DNA of 64,000 bases from Archangium gephyra (GCA_003243425.1 QFQP01000008.1:1-64000); one strand, 5' to 3'. Positions 1 to 8,653 are shown, numbered from the stretch's first letter. Translations and numbers: made by a program. Notes: generated by a model not told the origin, from the sequence alone.

Positions 1-22
1 GAGAGTAGGTCGCTGCCGGATG
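1..22 (+). rRNA. rrf: 5S rRNA, 3' end only
   Basis: The first bases match the conserved 3' end of bacterial 5S rRNA (GAGAGTAGGTCGCTGCC), and an intrinsic terminator follows directly. The gene body lies before the window, so an rRNA operon on the plus strand ends here. The exact mature 3' end is not determinable from this fragment. Confidence 0.82.
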
Positions 23-26
23 TTAT

Positions 27-67
27 GCCCCCAGCATCGTTTCGACGATGTCTGGGGGCTTTTTTTT
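27..67 (+). terminator. Rho-independent terminator of the rRNA operon
   Basis: A GC-rich stem (GCCCCCAG pairing with CTGGGGGC) encloses an inner CATCG/CGATG stem with a TTT loop region and is followed by eight T residues. This is a classic strong intrinsic terminator placed right after the 5S rRNA. Confidence 0.93.
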
Positions 68-100
68 GCCCTCTGATCCTTGCGTATCGAAAGGCGCATC

Positions 101-439
101 ATGCCTCCTCCGTACGAGCGTCACGTCTTCATCTGCACCAATCGCCGGCCTGACGGCAGCCCTCGAGGTTGCTGCGCCAGCAAGGGCGGAGAAGAACTCC
201 GATTGGCCTTCAAGACGGAGCTCGACGCCCAGGGTGTGAAGGGCGTGAGAGCGAACGGCGCGGGCTGCCTCGACGCATGTGAGCGTGGAATGGCGGTCGT
301 CGTCTACCCGGACAACGTCTGGTACGGCCCTGTGGCTAAATCAGACGTCAGCGCGATCGTCAGCGAGCATCTGAAGGATGGACGGCCCGTCGAGAGGCTC
401 CGCATGAGCCTGCCCATCACTGACCGCCGAAAGACCTGA
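101..439 (+). CDS. Thioredoxin-fold (2Fe-2S) ferredoxin
   Basis: Small 112-residue electron-transfer protein of the shethna/Aquifex Fd4-type family, with a thioredoxin-like fold and one 2Fe-2S cluster. The ligand pattern is visible: C12, C24 (followed by C25), C56 and C60, close to the Aquifex spacing (9/22/55/59). I chose the ATG at 101 because GAAAGG lies about 8 bases upstream; an in-frame TTG at 80 would add seven residues but has no good ribosome site. It stands alone behind the rRNA operon and ends 1 bp before a convergent gene. The redox partner is unknown. Confidence 0.85.
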   Translation: MPPPYERHVFICTNRRPDGSPRGCCASKGGEELRLAFKTELDAQGVKGVRANGAGCLDACERGMAVVVYPDNVWYGPVAKSDVSAIVSEHLKDGRPVERLRMSLPITDRRKT

Positions 440-440
440 A

Positions 441-1838
441 TCAGTCGCCCTGATTTCGCACGAACCACGAAATCGTTCCGAGGGATCGAAGTGTGCGGGC
501 GTCGGGAAAGCCTTCAACTCGATATCGGCGAGGCCAGTACTCGTCGGATTCGGTGACGTTGTCCTTCATTCGACTCAGGACGTCTTCCCACCTGGCGGCT
601 GCCACCACACGTTTGCCTTCGGGTTTGTCGAGGTCGACGAACACAACGTATTCGGCGCGGGGCATGAGCGTCTGCGCGCCCTTGGTCCAGACGCAGTACT
701 GGTGCACGCCCTCGTCATCATCTTCGACTTCCAGGACCGTGCCGACGAAGACGTCGGTACCGTCTGCGTCGAACCTGGCCTCGAGCGCCGACTTCTGTTC
801 GTTGTAGTCGGAGCGAACCGCATCAGCGCGGAGAAACGCAGCGCGGGAGCCGTCTTCTGGTACCCACGGTTCCAGGCCACGCGCCGTCAACTTCCAACCG
901 CGGCCGGTGTTGGCTCGCGGAAGCTCGAGGCGCTCATCGACGAGGTCGATGGCTGCTTCCAGCCCTCGCGAGTCGTCACTGCCGGTCACGATGAGATGGT
1001 CTCGATGCGGAAGGAAGAGCACCGGCTCTCCCTTCACCTTCAGCTTTCGGATGACGTCGAAGAGTGCCGCGCGGCTGGTGTCGAAGTTGTCGGCCCAGGG
1101 CGATTCCCACACGCCGGGCGTCACGGCAGTGAAGCGGGTGTTGCTCGCCGTCATGAGATTGGCGCGAGCGCGCGAGAGGGCCTCATCAGCCGTTTTCCCC
1201 CACTTCCCGAGGTGCTCGTCGCTCACGTACAGCATCGTGTCGGGACCATCGAAGACCACCGTCTCGACAAGGTCGTCGGCGAGGGGGCGTGAAACCACCT
1301 TCGAGCCCTGCGTCCGGAGCTGGATCAGCTCCACGTAGATGCGGTCGCGAACGGCCGTCTTCAGCTGTGGAGCCGCCTCGGCCCACGACTCGGGGACAGG
1401 GGGTGGACTCATGGCCCGCACCGTGCGCTGCACGATGCCGGGCCGCTCGTCGAGCTCGGCGGCGTTGTATTCGGCGTAGAGATTGGTGAGGTTCAGCTGG
1501 ACGCCGCCGTCGGTCCGCAGCTCGAAACGCGTGGGATCGTAGCGGTAGCCGCTGGTGCCCGATTCCTCGAGTTCGTCGAGCACTGCCTGCGCGAACGCAC
1601 GCTTGTCGTCCTCGTCCTCGCCGTTGGGTCCCGGGTCGTCGGGGAACGGGTCGGCGTTCCCCACGTCACCGTCGTCGTCGAGGACTCCGCCGCCCGTCTT
1701 TTTCGTGCTTTCGGCCTTCCTGGCCTCATCGTAACCGGCCCACGCCCCGAGCATGAGCGTGCCGCCACAGCACATCATGCCCGCGAAGATGAGAACGAGA
1801 ACGACGGCGATGACTGTCTTCTGCGATTTCGAGTCCAC
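441..1838 (-). CDS. Membrane-anchored protein, possibly DUF1444/YtpQ-like
   Basis: 465 residues. An N-terminal hydrophobic segment (about residues 8-32, containing a CC pair) would anchor it in the inner membrane, followed by an acidic, Asp/Gly/Pro-rich linker (about 45-80) and a soluble domain. Residues 200-310 (spacing around a DEALSRARANL helix and a VLFLPHRDHLIV strand) recall the DUF1444/YtpQ family, whose function is unknown. That resemblance is by eye and weak. The gene runs convergent to the ferredoxin gene and downstream of the Bax-inhibitor gene on the same strand with a 54-bp gap. Confidence 0.55.
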   Translation of the reverse strand: MDSKSQKTVIAVVLVLIFAGMMCCGGTLMLGAWAGYDEARKAESTKKTGGGVLDDDGDVGNADPFPDDPGPNGEDEDDKRAFAQAVLDELEESGTSGYRYDPTRFELRTDGGVQLNLTNLYAEYNAAELDERPGIVQRTVRAMSPPPVPESWAEAAPQLKTAVRDRIYVELIQLRTQGSKVVSRPLADDLVETVVFDGPDTMLYVSDEHLGKWGKTADEALSRARANLMTASNTRFTAVTPGVWESPWADNFDTSRAALFDVIRKLKVKGEPVLFLPHRDHLIVTGSDDSRGLEAAIDLVDERLELPRANTGRGWKLTARGLEPWVPEDGSRAAFLRADAVRSDYNEQKSALEARFDADGTDVFVGTVLEVEDDDEGVHQYCVWTKGAQTLMPRAEYVVFVDLDKPEGKRVVAAARWEDVLSRMKDNVTESDEYWPRRYRVEGFPDARTLRSLGTISWFVRNQGD

Positions 1839-1892
1839 GCGGCGGGGAGCGGAGCACTTTCAAGGCTCCCGCGCTGCGAGAAAAAGCGCAGG

Positions 1893-2612
1893 TCAGCGCC
1901 GGCGGCCCAGCAAGCGCAGCAGGCTCAAGAACAGATTGATGAAGTCGAGGTACAGCATCAGCGCGCCCGAGATGGCCAGCGACATCGACGAGGCGTAGCC
2001 AGCCGATGCGTGGAAGCGCCGGAGCTTCTGCGTGTCGTACGCAGTGAGCCCCGCGAACACGAGCACGCCCACACACGACGACACGAACGTCACCATGTGC
2101 GAGCGGAGGAACAGATTCACGATGCCCGCGAGCACCAGGCCGATGAGGCCCATGAAGAGGAATGAGCCCCAACCGGAGAGGTCCTTCTTCGTCACGGTGG
2201 CAAACACGCTCATGGCGCCGAACGTGCCCGCGGTGATGCCGAACACCAGGCCCACAGAGCCAAGCTCGTAGATGAGGAAGAGCACCGAGAACGTGAGGCC
2301 GTTGAGGACGGCGTACGTGATGAACAGCGCGGCGGCGACTGGCCCTGAGACCCGCGACTGGAGGAAGGAGAACGCGAGCACGACCACGAACTCGACGATG
2401 AGCAGCGGGTAGAACACGGGCAGCACGCGTTGCAGGAGCGACTCGCTGCTGGCGACCACGAAAGCGATGCCGCCGGTCAACGCGAGGCCGAACGCCATCC
2501 ACGCATAGACGCGATTCATGAAGGCGCGGGCCGACTCTTCGGCGAGCACCGATGAGGCCGAGCCGGACAGCGAGTACGAATAGCCGGGGTCCTGGTTCAT
2601 GCGGGGTTGCAT
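1893..2612 (-). CDS. Bax inhibitor-1/YccA family membrane protein
   Basis: 239-residue polytopic inner-membrane protein with about seven hydrophobic segments from residue 35 onward. Typical family features are visible: RVYAWMAFGLALTGG early, TYAVLNGLTFSVLF in the middle, GLTAYDTQKLR near residue 190 and a C-terminal LYLDFINLFLSLLRLLG. The family (YccA, YbhL, eukaryotic BI-1) forms pH-sensitive cation/calcium leak channels or modulates FtsH; the bacterial role is not settled. Start chosen at 2612 with GGAG just upstream; Met5 (2600) is an alternative. Confidence 0.9.
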   Translation of the reverse strand: MQPRMNQDPGYSYSLSGSASSVLAEESARAFMNRVYAWMAFGLALTGGIAFVVASSESLLQRVLPVFYPLLIVEFVVVLAFSFLQSRVSGPVAAALFITYAVLNGLTFSVLFLIYELGSVGLVFGITAGTFGAMSVFATVTKKDLSGWGSFLFMGLIGLVLAGIVNLFLRSHMVTFVSSCVGVLVFAGLTAYDTQKLRRFHASAGYASSMSLAISGALMLYLDFINLFLSLLRLLGRRR

Positions 2613-2671
2613 AGCTCCGGCCTGCGGATCGCGCCATTGCGCAGACGGCCAGCCGTTAAGGTGCGCAGGCC

Positions 2672-3625
2672 ATGGGGAACAACGGCGAAGACACGGTGTT
2701 GGTGTTCATTCCGCAGCTGCGTGAGGCGCTTCGACTGGCCGAAGAGCACGCGCGAAAGCGCCTGACCGAACGAGAAGTTCTCGAGACGCGCGATCGTTCG
2801 CCGTGCATGGCGATGGCGCGCCACGAGGCCGACGCCATGTCGGCACAGCGGGGGGCTGATTTCGACCCCGAGACCGTCTGGGAGGAATACCAGGCGACGG
2901 ACTTCCTGGTGGAGCCCCGGCACGTGCTCTGCGCGCTTGGCCCCTGGAAGTCGTTCGACGAACTCGACGCGCTGGCGGAGCGCTTCGGCTTCGAAGTCGA
3001 TCACGAGTTCTCGCAGCTCGAGCGCGATGAGCGGATGCCGCGCGCCTTCGACGTGTCTTTCGATCGCGTGTCGCTCTCGGTGACCCCGGAAGATCGCGAC
3101 GCGATCGCTCAGCACACCGCGGTCGCCTACCTGCTCTCGCCGCACATCTCGAAACAGAAGGCCGGCATCATTTCGATGCAGGCGCTCAAGGTGGTCGAGG
3201 CGTTGTTTGCCGCGGGCGCCGTGGCCGTGAAGAGCGAGAGCGCCGGCATCGCCCACGGGAAAGACCGCTGGCTCGAGCTCGCGGCCGGCGCCCAGGCGGA
3301 CACGAGCGTGGGCGAAGAGCTCTACTTCGCGTGGGTGCGACGGCCGCTGAAGGGCGACGACGTCATCTACACGTGCGGCATGCACCTGCTGGGTGAACCC
3401 GACCTGCAGGTCTCGTCGGAGCTGGCCCCGATGGACGCGGTGAGCTGGCTCGACGCGTTGGCGCTCTACCTCGTGACCGAGCGGCCTCCGCGCGGCGTTC
3501 ACCCGGGAAACACGTTCGTGCGTACGCCGGAAGACACGAAGCGGGTGATGCGCTTTCTGCCGTGCACCGAATACGAGGGCGATGACTTCTTCTTCAACCC
3601 CTACGGCTACGTGCGGCTCTCGTAG
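2672..3625 (+). CDS. Uncharacterised protein, DUF4261-like C-terminal half
   Basis: 317-residue soluble protein without signal peptide or membrane segment. The N-terminal 140 residues are charged and unrecognised. The C-terminal half (about 145-317, with AVAYLLSPHISKQKAG, a KVVEALFAAGAVAVKSES stretch and a terminal FFFNPYGYVRL) resembles the DUF4261 family, whose members sit near polymorphic-toxin or SMI1-type proteins elsewhere. No such neighbour is seen here. It ends exactly where the convergent ATP-grasp gene ends, with no gap. Function unknown. Confidence 0.6.
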   Translation: MGNNGEDTVLVFIPQLREALRLAEEHARKRLTEREVLETRDRSPCMAMARHEADAMSAQRGADFDPETVWEEYQATDFLVEPRHVLCALGPWKSFDELDALAERFGFEVDHEFSQLERDERMPRAFDVSFDRVSLSVTPEDRDAIAQHTAVAYLLSPHISKQKAGIISMQALKVVEALFAAGAVAVKSESAGIAHGKDRWLELAAGAQADTSVGEELYFAWVRRPLKGDDVIYTCGMHLLGEPDLQVSSELAPMDAVSWLDALALYLVTERPPRGVHPGNTFVRTPEDTKRVMRFLPCTEYEGDDFFFNPYGYVRLS

Positions 3626-5101
3626 TCACTTGTTCCACGCGCGACGCGCCATGAGCAGCGATCTCGCGACGTCGGTGGTGATGAGCGGAAGCACGCCGCC
3701 ACCTCCAACGATGTTCACGATGTGTGAGATCGACCCGCGACACACGCCGCCCCATCTCGGTTGGTCTCCCAGGCCGACCGACGCGTAGGCCGAGAAGTCC
3801 ACGAAGAGCTGCGTGGGGATCTGCGCTGGGCCGGTGCACAACAGGTGCTCCTCCGGCGCGATGTCGATGACCTGTTGCACGACGAACCCGCCGCCGGCCT
3901 CGTCGACCACGGCTCGATCGCACAACGCCTCCCAGGTCAGCACGTCGCCGTAAGCGGCCTTCGTACGCTCCGCGAAGCCGGGCTCTGCGCGCGTACGGCC
4001 CACGAAGACTGCCCGACCGCCGTAATCCCAGCTCCGCTTGAGCACGTAACGCTCGGGGTCTGCCTTCACCTTCGCGAGCAGGTCGTCACCGCGGAAGTGA
4101 CGTGTCCACGGGACGGTTTCGGCAATGGCTTCGAGTTCAGGTTCGAGCAGGCGCGCTTCACGCACCAGGCGTGAGTCGTCGAGGGCTTGCGAGAGCAGGG
4201 CGAATACGGCCTTCACTTCGACCTGTGATGCCGGCGGGTTCAAGACGACGGCGCGGGTGCCATTGGGCTCGGCCAGCAATGACTTCACATACTCGGCACC
4301 TTCCAGCCCCGGCTCTTCGAGGCGACGAACGAAGAGGTGTCGATACACGAGGTCATACGTCTTGCCATGCGCCTGCACGGAGTCTGCGCCGCTCAGCTGG
4401 TCAGGATGAACGATGTCTGCGTCGGCGCCCCATTCGCGGAAGCGCTCGAGCAGATACTTCTGTTCGGTGAGCTGCGCATCGTTGCGCCGGGAGAGCAACG
4501 CGATGCGATGGGGCGTCTTCCCCGGTCGAACCTTCGAATATCCAGACAACAGCGCGCGGTAGAGCGCCAACGCGTTGCTGCCGTTCTTTGCCTGCCAACT
4601 GGCGATGAGGTGATCGGGCGCTCCCCAGGTTCGGCCCACCACTTCGATGAATGTATTGGCTGCAATGTCCGAATAGCCCTGCATCGCAGGAATGGTTGCG
4701 TTGACTTCGAGCGCGTTCACCTTGTCGCCGACGAAGAAGTCGACGCGCGTGGTCACCAGCGTCTCGAGATCTTCGAAGGTTGCGCGTGCCAGCTCCTGTT
4801 CGAGCGGAGACAGCCCGTGGAACACGAGATCGCGACGGCCTTCGGACTTCAACACCGCGCGCGCCATCTTGAGCGTCGCCGACGCGATGCGCGCGGCCAG
4901 TTGCTGGCGGCGGCTGAGTTCTTCCTGGTCGATGATCATCGGCGTGGCGGTGATGGGAATCGGCTTCGTCGACCCGTCGTCTTTGTTGGTGACCGCCAGC
5001 CCGCGCGCGTAGGCCGTGTCGGCGAGCTGTTGCCCGAAGCGTTTCGCGTCCCAGGTCAGCGCGTCGACGAGTTCCGACCGTTCCTTTTCGGTGAGGCTCA
5101 T
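3626..5101 (-). CDS. ATP-grasp enzyme, glutathionylspermidine-synthase-like
   Basis: 491-residue soluble protein. The C-terminal part carries ATP-grasp-like elements: a nucleotide-binding strand YVLKRSWDYGGRAVF (near 365), a GGGFVVQQ strand (near 415) and a GGGGVLPL glycine loop near the end. The order suggests a circularly permuted ATP-grasp as in glutathionylspermidine synthase or the DUF403-associated enzymes. A middle segment (about 200-260) with HRIALLSRRNDAQLTEQKYL resembles the substrate-side Rossmann-like domain. Substrate is unknown. It is monocistronic, convergent with the previous gene and divergent from the Rieske gene (69-bp gap). Confidence 0.62.
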   Translation of the reverse strand: MSLTEKERSELVDALTWDAKRFGQQLADTAYARGLAVTNKDDGSTKPIPITATPMIIDQEELSRRQQLAARIASATLKMARAVLKSEGRRDLVFHGLSPLEQELARATFEDLETLVTTRVDFFVGDKVNALEVNATIPAMQGYSDIAANTFIEVVGRTWGAPDHLIASWQAKNGSNALALYRALLSGYSKVRPGKTPHRIALLSRRNDAQLTEQKYLLERFREWGADADIVHPDQLSGADSVQAHGKTYDLVYRHLFVRRLEEPGLEGAEYVKSLLAEPNGTRAVVLNPPASQVEVKAVFALLSQALDDSRLVREARLLEPELEAIAETVPWTRHFRGDDLLAKVKADPERYVLKRSWDYGGRAVFVGRTRAEPGFAERTKAAYGDVLTWEALCDRAVVDEAGGGFVVQQVIDIAPEEHLLCTGPAQIPTQLFVDFSAYASVGLGDQPRWGGVCRGSISHIVNIVGGGGVLPLITTDVARSLLMARRAWNK

Positions 5102-5170
5102 GAGGCGAGACTACTCACCGGGTGACGGGCGATCGGCAACGCAATTTCCGCAGGTAAGGTGCGATTCGTG

Positions 5171-5488
5171 ATGTTCGTGGAGCTGCTCGCGTCAGCGGAC
5201 CTGAAGGAAGGCCAACCCATCGTCGTACGCGCGGAGGGGCGAGACCTCGCCGTGGTGCGAGTCGATGGCATCGCCTACGCCATCGACAACAACTGCCCGC
5301 ACCGCAACGGCGAATTGGGCCGCGGCGATCTGCAGGGCCACCACCTGTACTGCCCGCTCCACGCCTGGAGCTTCGATGTGCGCGACGGCAGCGCGTTCTT
5401 TCCTCAGGGCGCCCGGGTGGAGTGCTTCGAGGTCAAAGAAGAGAACGGTCGCGTCTTCGCGCGCCGCCGTCAGCCTTCGCCGCGATAG
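5171..5488 (+). CDS. Rieske (2Fe-2S) protein, NirD-like
   Basis: 105-residue soluble Rieske ferredoxin. The two metal-binding boxes are intact: C42-P-H44 and C61-P-L-H64, giving two Cys and two His ligands. There is no membrane anchor, so it is a cytoplasmic electron carrier, like NirD or the ferredoxins of ring-hydroxylating oxygenases. ATG at 5171 is preferred (GGTAAGG about 11 bases upstream); GTG at 5159 is possible. No oxygenase or reductase partner is adjacent. Its last 19 bp overlap the convergent gene. Confidence 0.88.
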   Translation: MFVELLASADLKEGQPIVVRAEGRDLAVVRVDGIAYAIDNNCPHRNGELGRGDLQGHHLYCPLHAWSFDVRDGSAFFPQGARVECFEVKEENGRVFARRRQPSPR

Positions 5489-6786
5489 ACCTTGAGCAGC
5501 GCCTGCACGCGCTTGTTGAACTTCGGTTTCTTCGCCGTGTTGACGAGCAACCACTGCAGCTCCGGCGGCGCGTCTTGAGGGAGCGTCGAGATCTTCTTCT
5601 GTTGAACGAGTGACTCGATGTCCAACGTGCCCTTCACCTCTTCTTCGAAGCGCGCGATGGCGGCATCGAGCGCTGCGTCCATCGTGGTGTCGGCGCCGAG
5701 CTCCCGCGCGGACCACACGTCGTAGAGCGCCGCGTAGCGAAGCGCGGGCACGTCGGGAGCGGTCTTCAACTTCTCGCCGGTCGCGGTGGCACCGGCCGCG
5801 ATCGCCGCGTCGACCTGCGCTGCCAGTGACGAGGGGACGTTCCACAGCTGTTCATCGGCGGTGCGCCCGACTTCTTCTTCGATGACCTCCATCTGCAAGG
5901 CATCTCGAAGGAAGACGAGCAGGGCGCGCTTGCGCTCGATGGCTTTGCGATGCCCGCGGAAGGTGTCGACACCGAAGGAGTCGATGAGGGCAATGGCTTC
6001 GTCGATTTGCACCGGTCGGGTACGTGAACGGTCGGACGCCAACACACCGCCACCAACGATGAGATCGTTGCCGTCAGACAAAGACACTTCGTCGGCCACG
6101 ATGCGCTTCACGGTCGCCTTCGCGTCGCCCACACAGTCCTTCAGCCCGACCACGAAGCTGTTGCCGGCCTTGTCGACGATCACCGCTGACGGGCTCGCGG
6201 TACCAACCACCACGGCGCTCGCGGTGAGTTGCTCGACGGCGACCTGCGGCGCTGCGCAGCCTGGAGCACGCGTGGCTGGCCTTCCTCCGGTGGCGGCGCT
6301 CGCGTCTTTCACCAGCGCGACGATCTGATCGGCAGGTGCGTTGCGCAGCGTGACGGTGACGGGCGTGCCGCCTTCGAGCGCACCGGGTTTGCAATTGCAT
6401 GCACGGGCGACGGCTTCGGACACGTCACTGGCCCTGGCGCCACTGGCGAACAGGCGTACGCGCTTCATGGTGTAGCGGCCGCCTTTCCGCTGCTTGAGCA
6501 GCTCCGGCGTGCCGACCACCAGCACATCACCTTCGCGCCGGCTCGAGAGGCCTTCCTGCACGACGATCTCATCGAACGCCTGGTCCCACGGCTTGCCGGA
6601 GATCGCGACCTCGATGCGTTTGTTGGCGGGCACGAGCAGCACCACGTTCACGTGACCGAAATCGGCCAGCGCGCGCAGCACGTCACCGAGCTCGATCGAC
6701 GTCTCTTCGTAGACCACCGGCCGGCCCTTCCATGTCTCGGCGAAGGTGGAACAGGAGAGCAACGTCGCGAGCAGCACAGTTCGCAT
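5470..6786 (-). CDS. Secreted protein with secretin/TonB short N-terminal-type domain
   Basis: 438 residues from the ATG at 6786, chosen because it begins a clean signal peptide (MRTVLLATLLSCSTFA). Residues 25-90 (ELGDVLRALADFGHVNVVL, IEVAISGKPWDQAFDEIV, GDVLVVGTPELL) read as the STN fold found before secretins such as PilQ, and a second similar repeat follows at about 95-160. No secretin barrel is present; the C-terminal half is helical and unrecognised. A periplasmic accessory role is likely but unproven. Confidence 0.62.
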   Translation of the reverse strand: MRTVLLATLLSCSTFAETWKGRPVVYEETSIELGDVLRALADFGHVNVVLLVPANKRIEVAISGKPWDQAFDEIVVQEGLSSRREGDVLVVGTPELLKQRKGGRYTMKRVRLFASGARASDVSEAVARACNCKPGALEGGTPVTVTLRNAPADQIVALVKDASAATGGRPATRAPGCAAPQVAVEQLTASAVVVGTASPSAVIVDKAGNSFVVGLKDCVGDAKATVKRIVADEVSLSDGNDLIVGGGVLASDRSRTRPVQIDEAIALIDSFGVDTFRGHRKAIERKRALLVFLRDALQMEVIEEEVGRTADEQLWNVPSSLAAQVDAAIAAGATATGEKLKTAPDVPALRYAALYDVWSARELGADTTMDAALDAAIARFEEEVKGTLDIESLVQQKKISTLPQDAPPELQWLLVNTAKKPKFNKRVQALLKVYRGEG

Positions 6787-6819
6787 GGCGGCGCACTCTG
6801 ACATGGTTAAGTGGCTCGC

Positions 6820-7530
6820 ATGCCTCTCGCGCTGGTGACCGGAGCTGGAGTTCGCGTGGGACGGGCCATCGCGCTCGCGTTGGGGCGCGCTGGCTTCGAT
6901 CTCGTGCTCCACGTGAATCGGAGCGTCGACGGCGCGCACGAAGTGGCCGCCGAGCTCGAAAAGATGGGGCGCGCTGTGCGTATCGAGCGGGCGGATCTCT
7001 CGACGGTCGAGGGCCCCAGCGCGCTCGCGGCGAAGGTTGGAGCGAAGCTCGACGTGCTGGTGAACAGCGCCGCCACCTACGCCCACGAAGACTTCGCGAA
7101 GATCACCGTCGACGACTTCGACCGCATGTACGCGGTGATCGTTCGCGCGCCGTTTCTTCTCACGCAGGCGCTGCTGCCGGCGCTGAAGGGCGGGGCGGTC
7201 ATCAACATCACCGACATGGCGGTCTCGCACGCGTACACGGCGACGCACTTCTTCTCGCACTACATCGCAGCGAAGGCGGCGCTCGAGCAGCTCACGAGAT
7301 CGCTGGCGCTCGAGCTGGGGCCAGACATTCGCGTCAACGCGGTCGCACCGGGCCCCGTCGCGATGGCCGCGGAGACCAATGATGCACAACGCCGCGACAT
7401 TCTCGAGCGCGTTCCCATGAAGCGCGAAGGCTCCCCGGACGACGTGGCGGAAGCGGTCGTCTTTCTCGCGCGAGCGCCGTACATCACCGGGCAGACCATT
7501 CGCGTCGACGGAGGACTCAGCGTCTCATGA
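6820..7530 (+). CDS. Pteridine reductase-like SDR (FolM/PTR1 type)
   Basis: 236-residue short-chain dehydrogenase. Two features set it apart from ordinary FabG-type enzymes and match pteridine reductases: the nucleotide motif is TGxxxRxG (T7-G8...R12-V-G14) and the catalytic serine position is Asp (D132) ahead of Y148-xxx-K152. It likely reduces dihydropterins with NADPH, as FolM (dihydromonapterin reductase) or PTR1 does. It is the first gene of a pterin operon and overlaps folB by ATGA. A GTG at 6811 would add three residues. The 33-bp gap to the divergent secreted-protein gene must hold the promoter. Confidence 0.82.
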   Translation: MPLALVTGAGVRVGRAIALALGRAGFDLVLHVNRSVDGAHEVAAELEKMGRAVRIERADLSTVEGPSALAAKVGAKLDVLVNSAATYAHEDFAKITVDDFDRMYAVIVRAPFLLTQALLPALKGGAVINITDMAVSHAYTATHFFSHYIAAKAALEQLTRSLALELGPDIRVNAVAPGPVAMAAETNDAQRRDILERVPMKREGSPDDVAEAVVFLARAPYITGQTIRVDGGLSVS

Positions 7531-8273
7531 AGCGGCCACTCGACAAGCTCTCACTGCGCGGCATGCGCTTCGACTGCATCGTTGGTCTGTTCGATTTCGA
7601 ACGGAACACGCCACAACCGGTCGAGCTCGACGTCACGCTGCACTTCGACACGCGCGACGCGGCGCACGGCAGCAAGTTGTCGGACACCGTCGACTACTCG
7701 CGGCTGCTGGGGGAGCTGCGCTTCATTCTGACCGCCAGCCGCTTCAAGCTCATCGAGTCTGGGGCCGAGGCCGTGGCCGCGTGGATTCTGATGCCGCCGT
7801 CAGCCGACGCGCCGCGGCCGCAAGTTCAAGAAGTCGACGTGAAGCTCTCGAAGCTGGTCGCGCTCTCGGGCAAGGCGATCCCGTCGCTCGAGATTCACCG
7901 CACGCGCGACGATTTTCCGCTCAAGACCGAGACCAAGTCGTTCGGTTACGTCGACATCGTCTTCGAGACCAGAGAGTGCGGCGTGTACCGGGAGCGGCTG
8001 TACCCGAAGACGGTATTGCCGACGCACGTGCATCAGCACCTCGACGAGTCAGAGCTGGTGCTGGGCAGCGGGCTCCTTCTTCAGGGCCAGCCGGTCGCGC
8101 CCGGCGTCGCGCACTCATGGCCGAAGGGCTTCGCGCACCGTTACGAGAACATCACCGACATCGAGCAGAGCTTCATGTGCATCGATCGGCCCGCCTTCAT
8201 TCCGACCGACGAGGTCGAGGTCGAGGTGCCCACCGTTCAGCTCACGAGGCCTGAGCCTGTCCGTTTCTTCTGA
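7527..8273 (+). CDS. folB: Dihydroneopterin aldolase fused to a cupin domain
   Basis: 248 residues, about twice the usual FolB length. Residues 5-125 are FolB: IVGLFDFER with the pterin-anchoring E25 and KLSK with the catalytic-type K109. Residues 140-230 form a cupin with both canonical motifs, H167-x-H169...E176 and P199-x-G201-xx-H204-xxx-N208, so it should bind a divalent metal. FolB converts dihydroneopterin to hydroxymethyldihydropterin or epimerises it. The cupin's job is unknown; a pterin-modifying or sensing role is inference. Start overlaps the reductase stop (ATGA); queD follows 29 bp later. Confidence 0.85.
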   Translation: MKRPLDKLSLRGMRFDCIVGLFDFERNTPQPVELDVTLHFDTRDAAHGSKLSDTVDYSRLLGELRFILTASRFKLIESGAEAVAAWILMPPSADAPRPQVQEVDVKLSKLVALSGKAIPSLEIHRTRDDFPLKTETKSFGYVDIVFETRECGVYRERLYPKTVLPTHVHQHLDESELVLGSGLLLQGQPVAPGVAHSWPKGFAHRYENITDIEQSFMCIDRPAFIPTDEVEVEVPTVQLTRPEPVRFF

Positions 8274-8302
8274 GGCGGGGCGGTGCTAGGGGCCAGCGCG
8301 TC

Positions 8303-8653
8303 ATGAAGATGTTGCTCTCAGTGGACTTCCACTTCAGCGCTGCGCACATGCTGCCGTTCTACGACGGGCCGTGTAAGCGGCTGCATGGTCACAACTACGT
8401 TCTGCAGGTCACGCTCACCGGCCGGCCCTCTCCGAAGGACGGAATGATCCGCGACTTCGACGAGGTGAAGAAGACGGTGTGGGACCAGGTGATGACGAAG
8501 GTCGATCACTACTACCTCAACGACATCGTCGAGAACCCGACCGCGGAGAACCTCGTGGTGTGGATGTGGGATCGCCTCGAGCCGCTCGTGCCCGGTCTCG
8601 AAGAGTTGAAGCTCTGGGAAACCCCCGAGTACTGCGTCACCTACCGCAAGTGA
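8303..8653 (+). CDS. queD: 6-carboxytetrahydropterin synthase / PTPS family
   Basis: 116 residues, full length for QueD. Zinc ligands H15, H28 and H30 are present, and the catalytic Cys lies in C24-xxx-H28-G-H30, the QueD signature (PTPS-III enzymes of the folate bypass have Glu at that place). It uses dihydroneopterin triphosphate made by FolE. In most bacteria it feeds queuosine synthesis; here it sits inside a folB/folE/reductase operon, so a pyruvoyl- or carboxy-tetrahydropterin product for another pterin is also possible. Stop overlaps the folE start (GTGA). Confidence 0.88.
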   Translation: MKMLLSVDFHFSAAHMLPFYDGPCKRLHGHNYVLQVTLTGRPSPKDGMIRDFDEVKKTVWDQVMTKVDHYYLNDIVENPTAENLVVWMWDRLEPLVPGLEELKLWETPEYCVTYRK

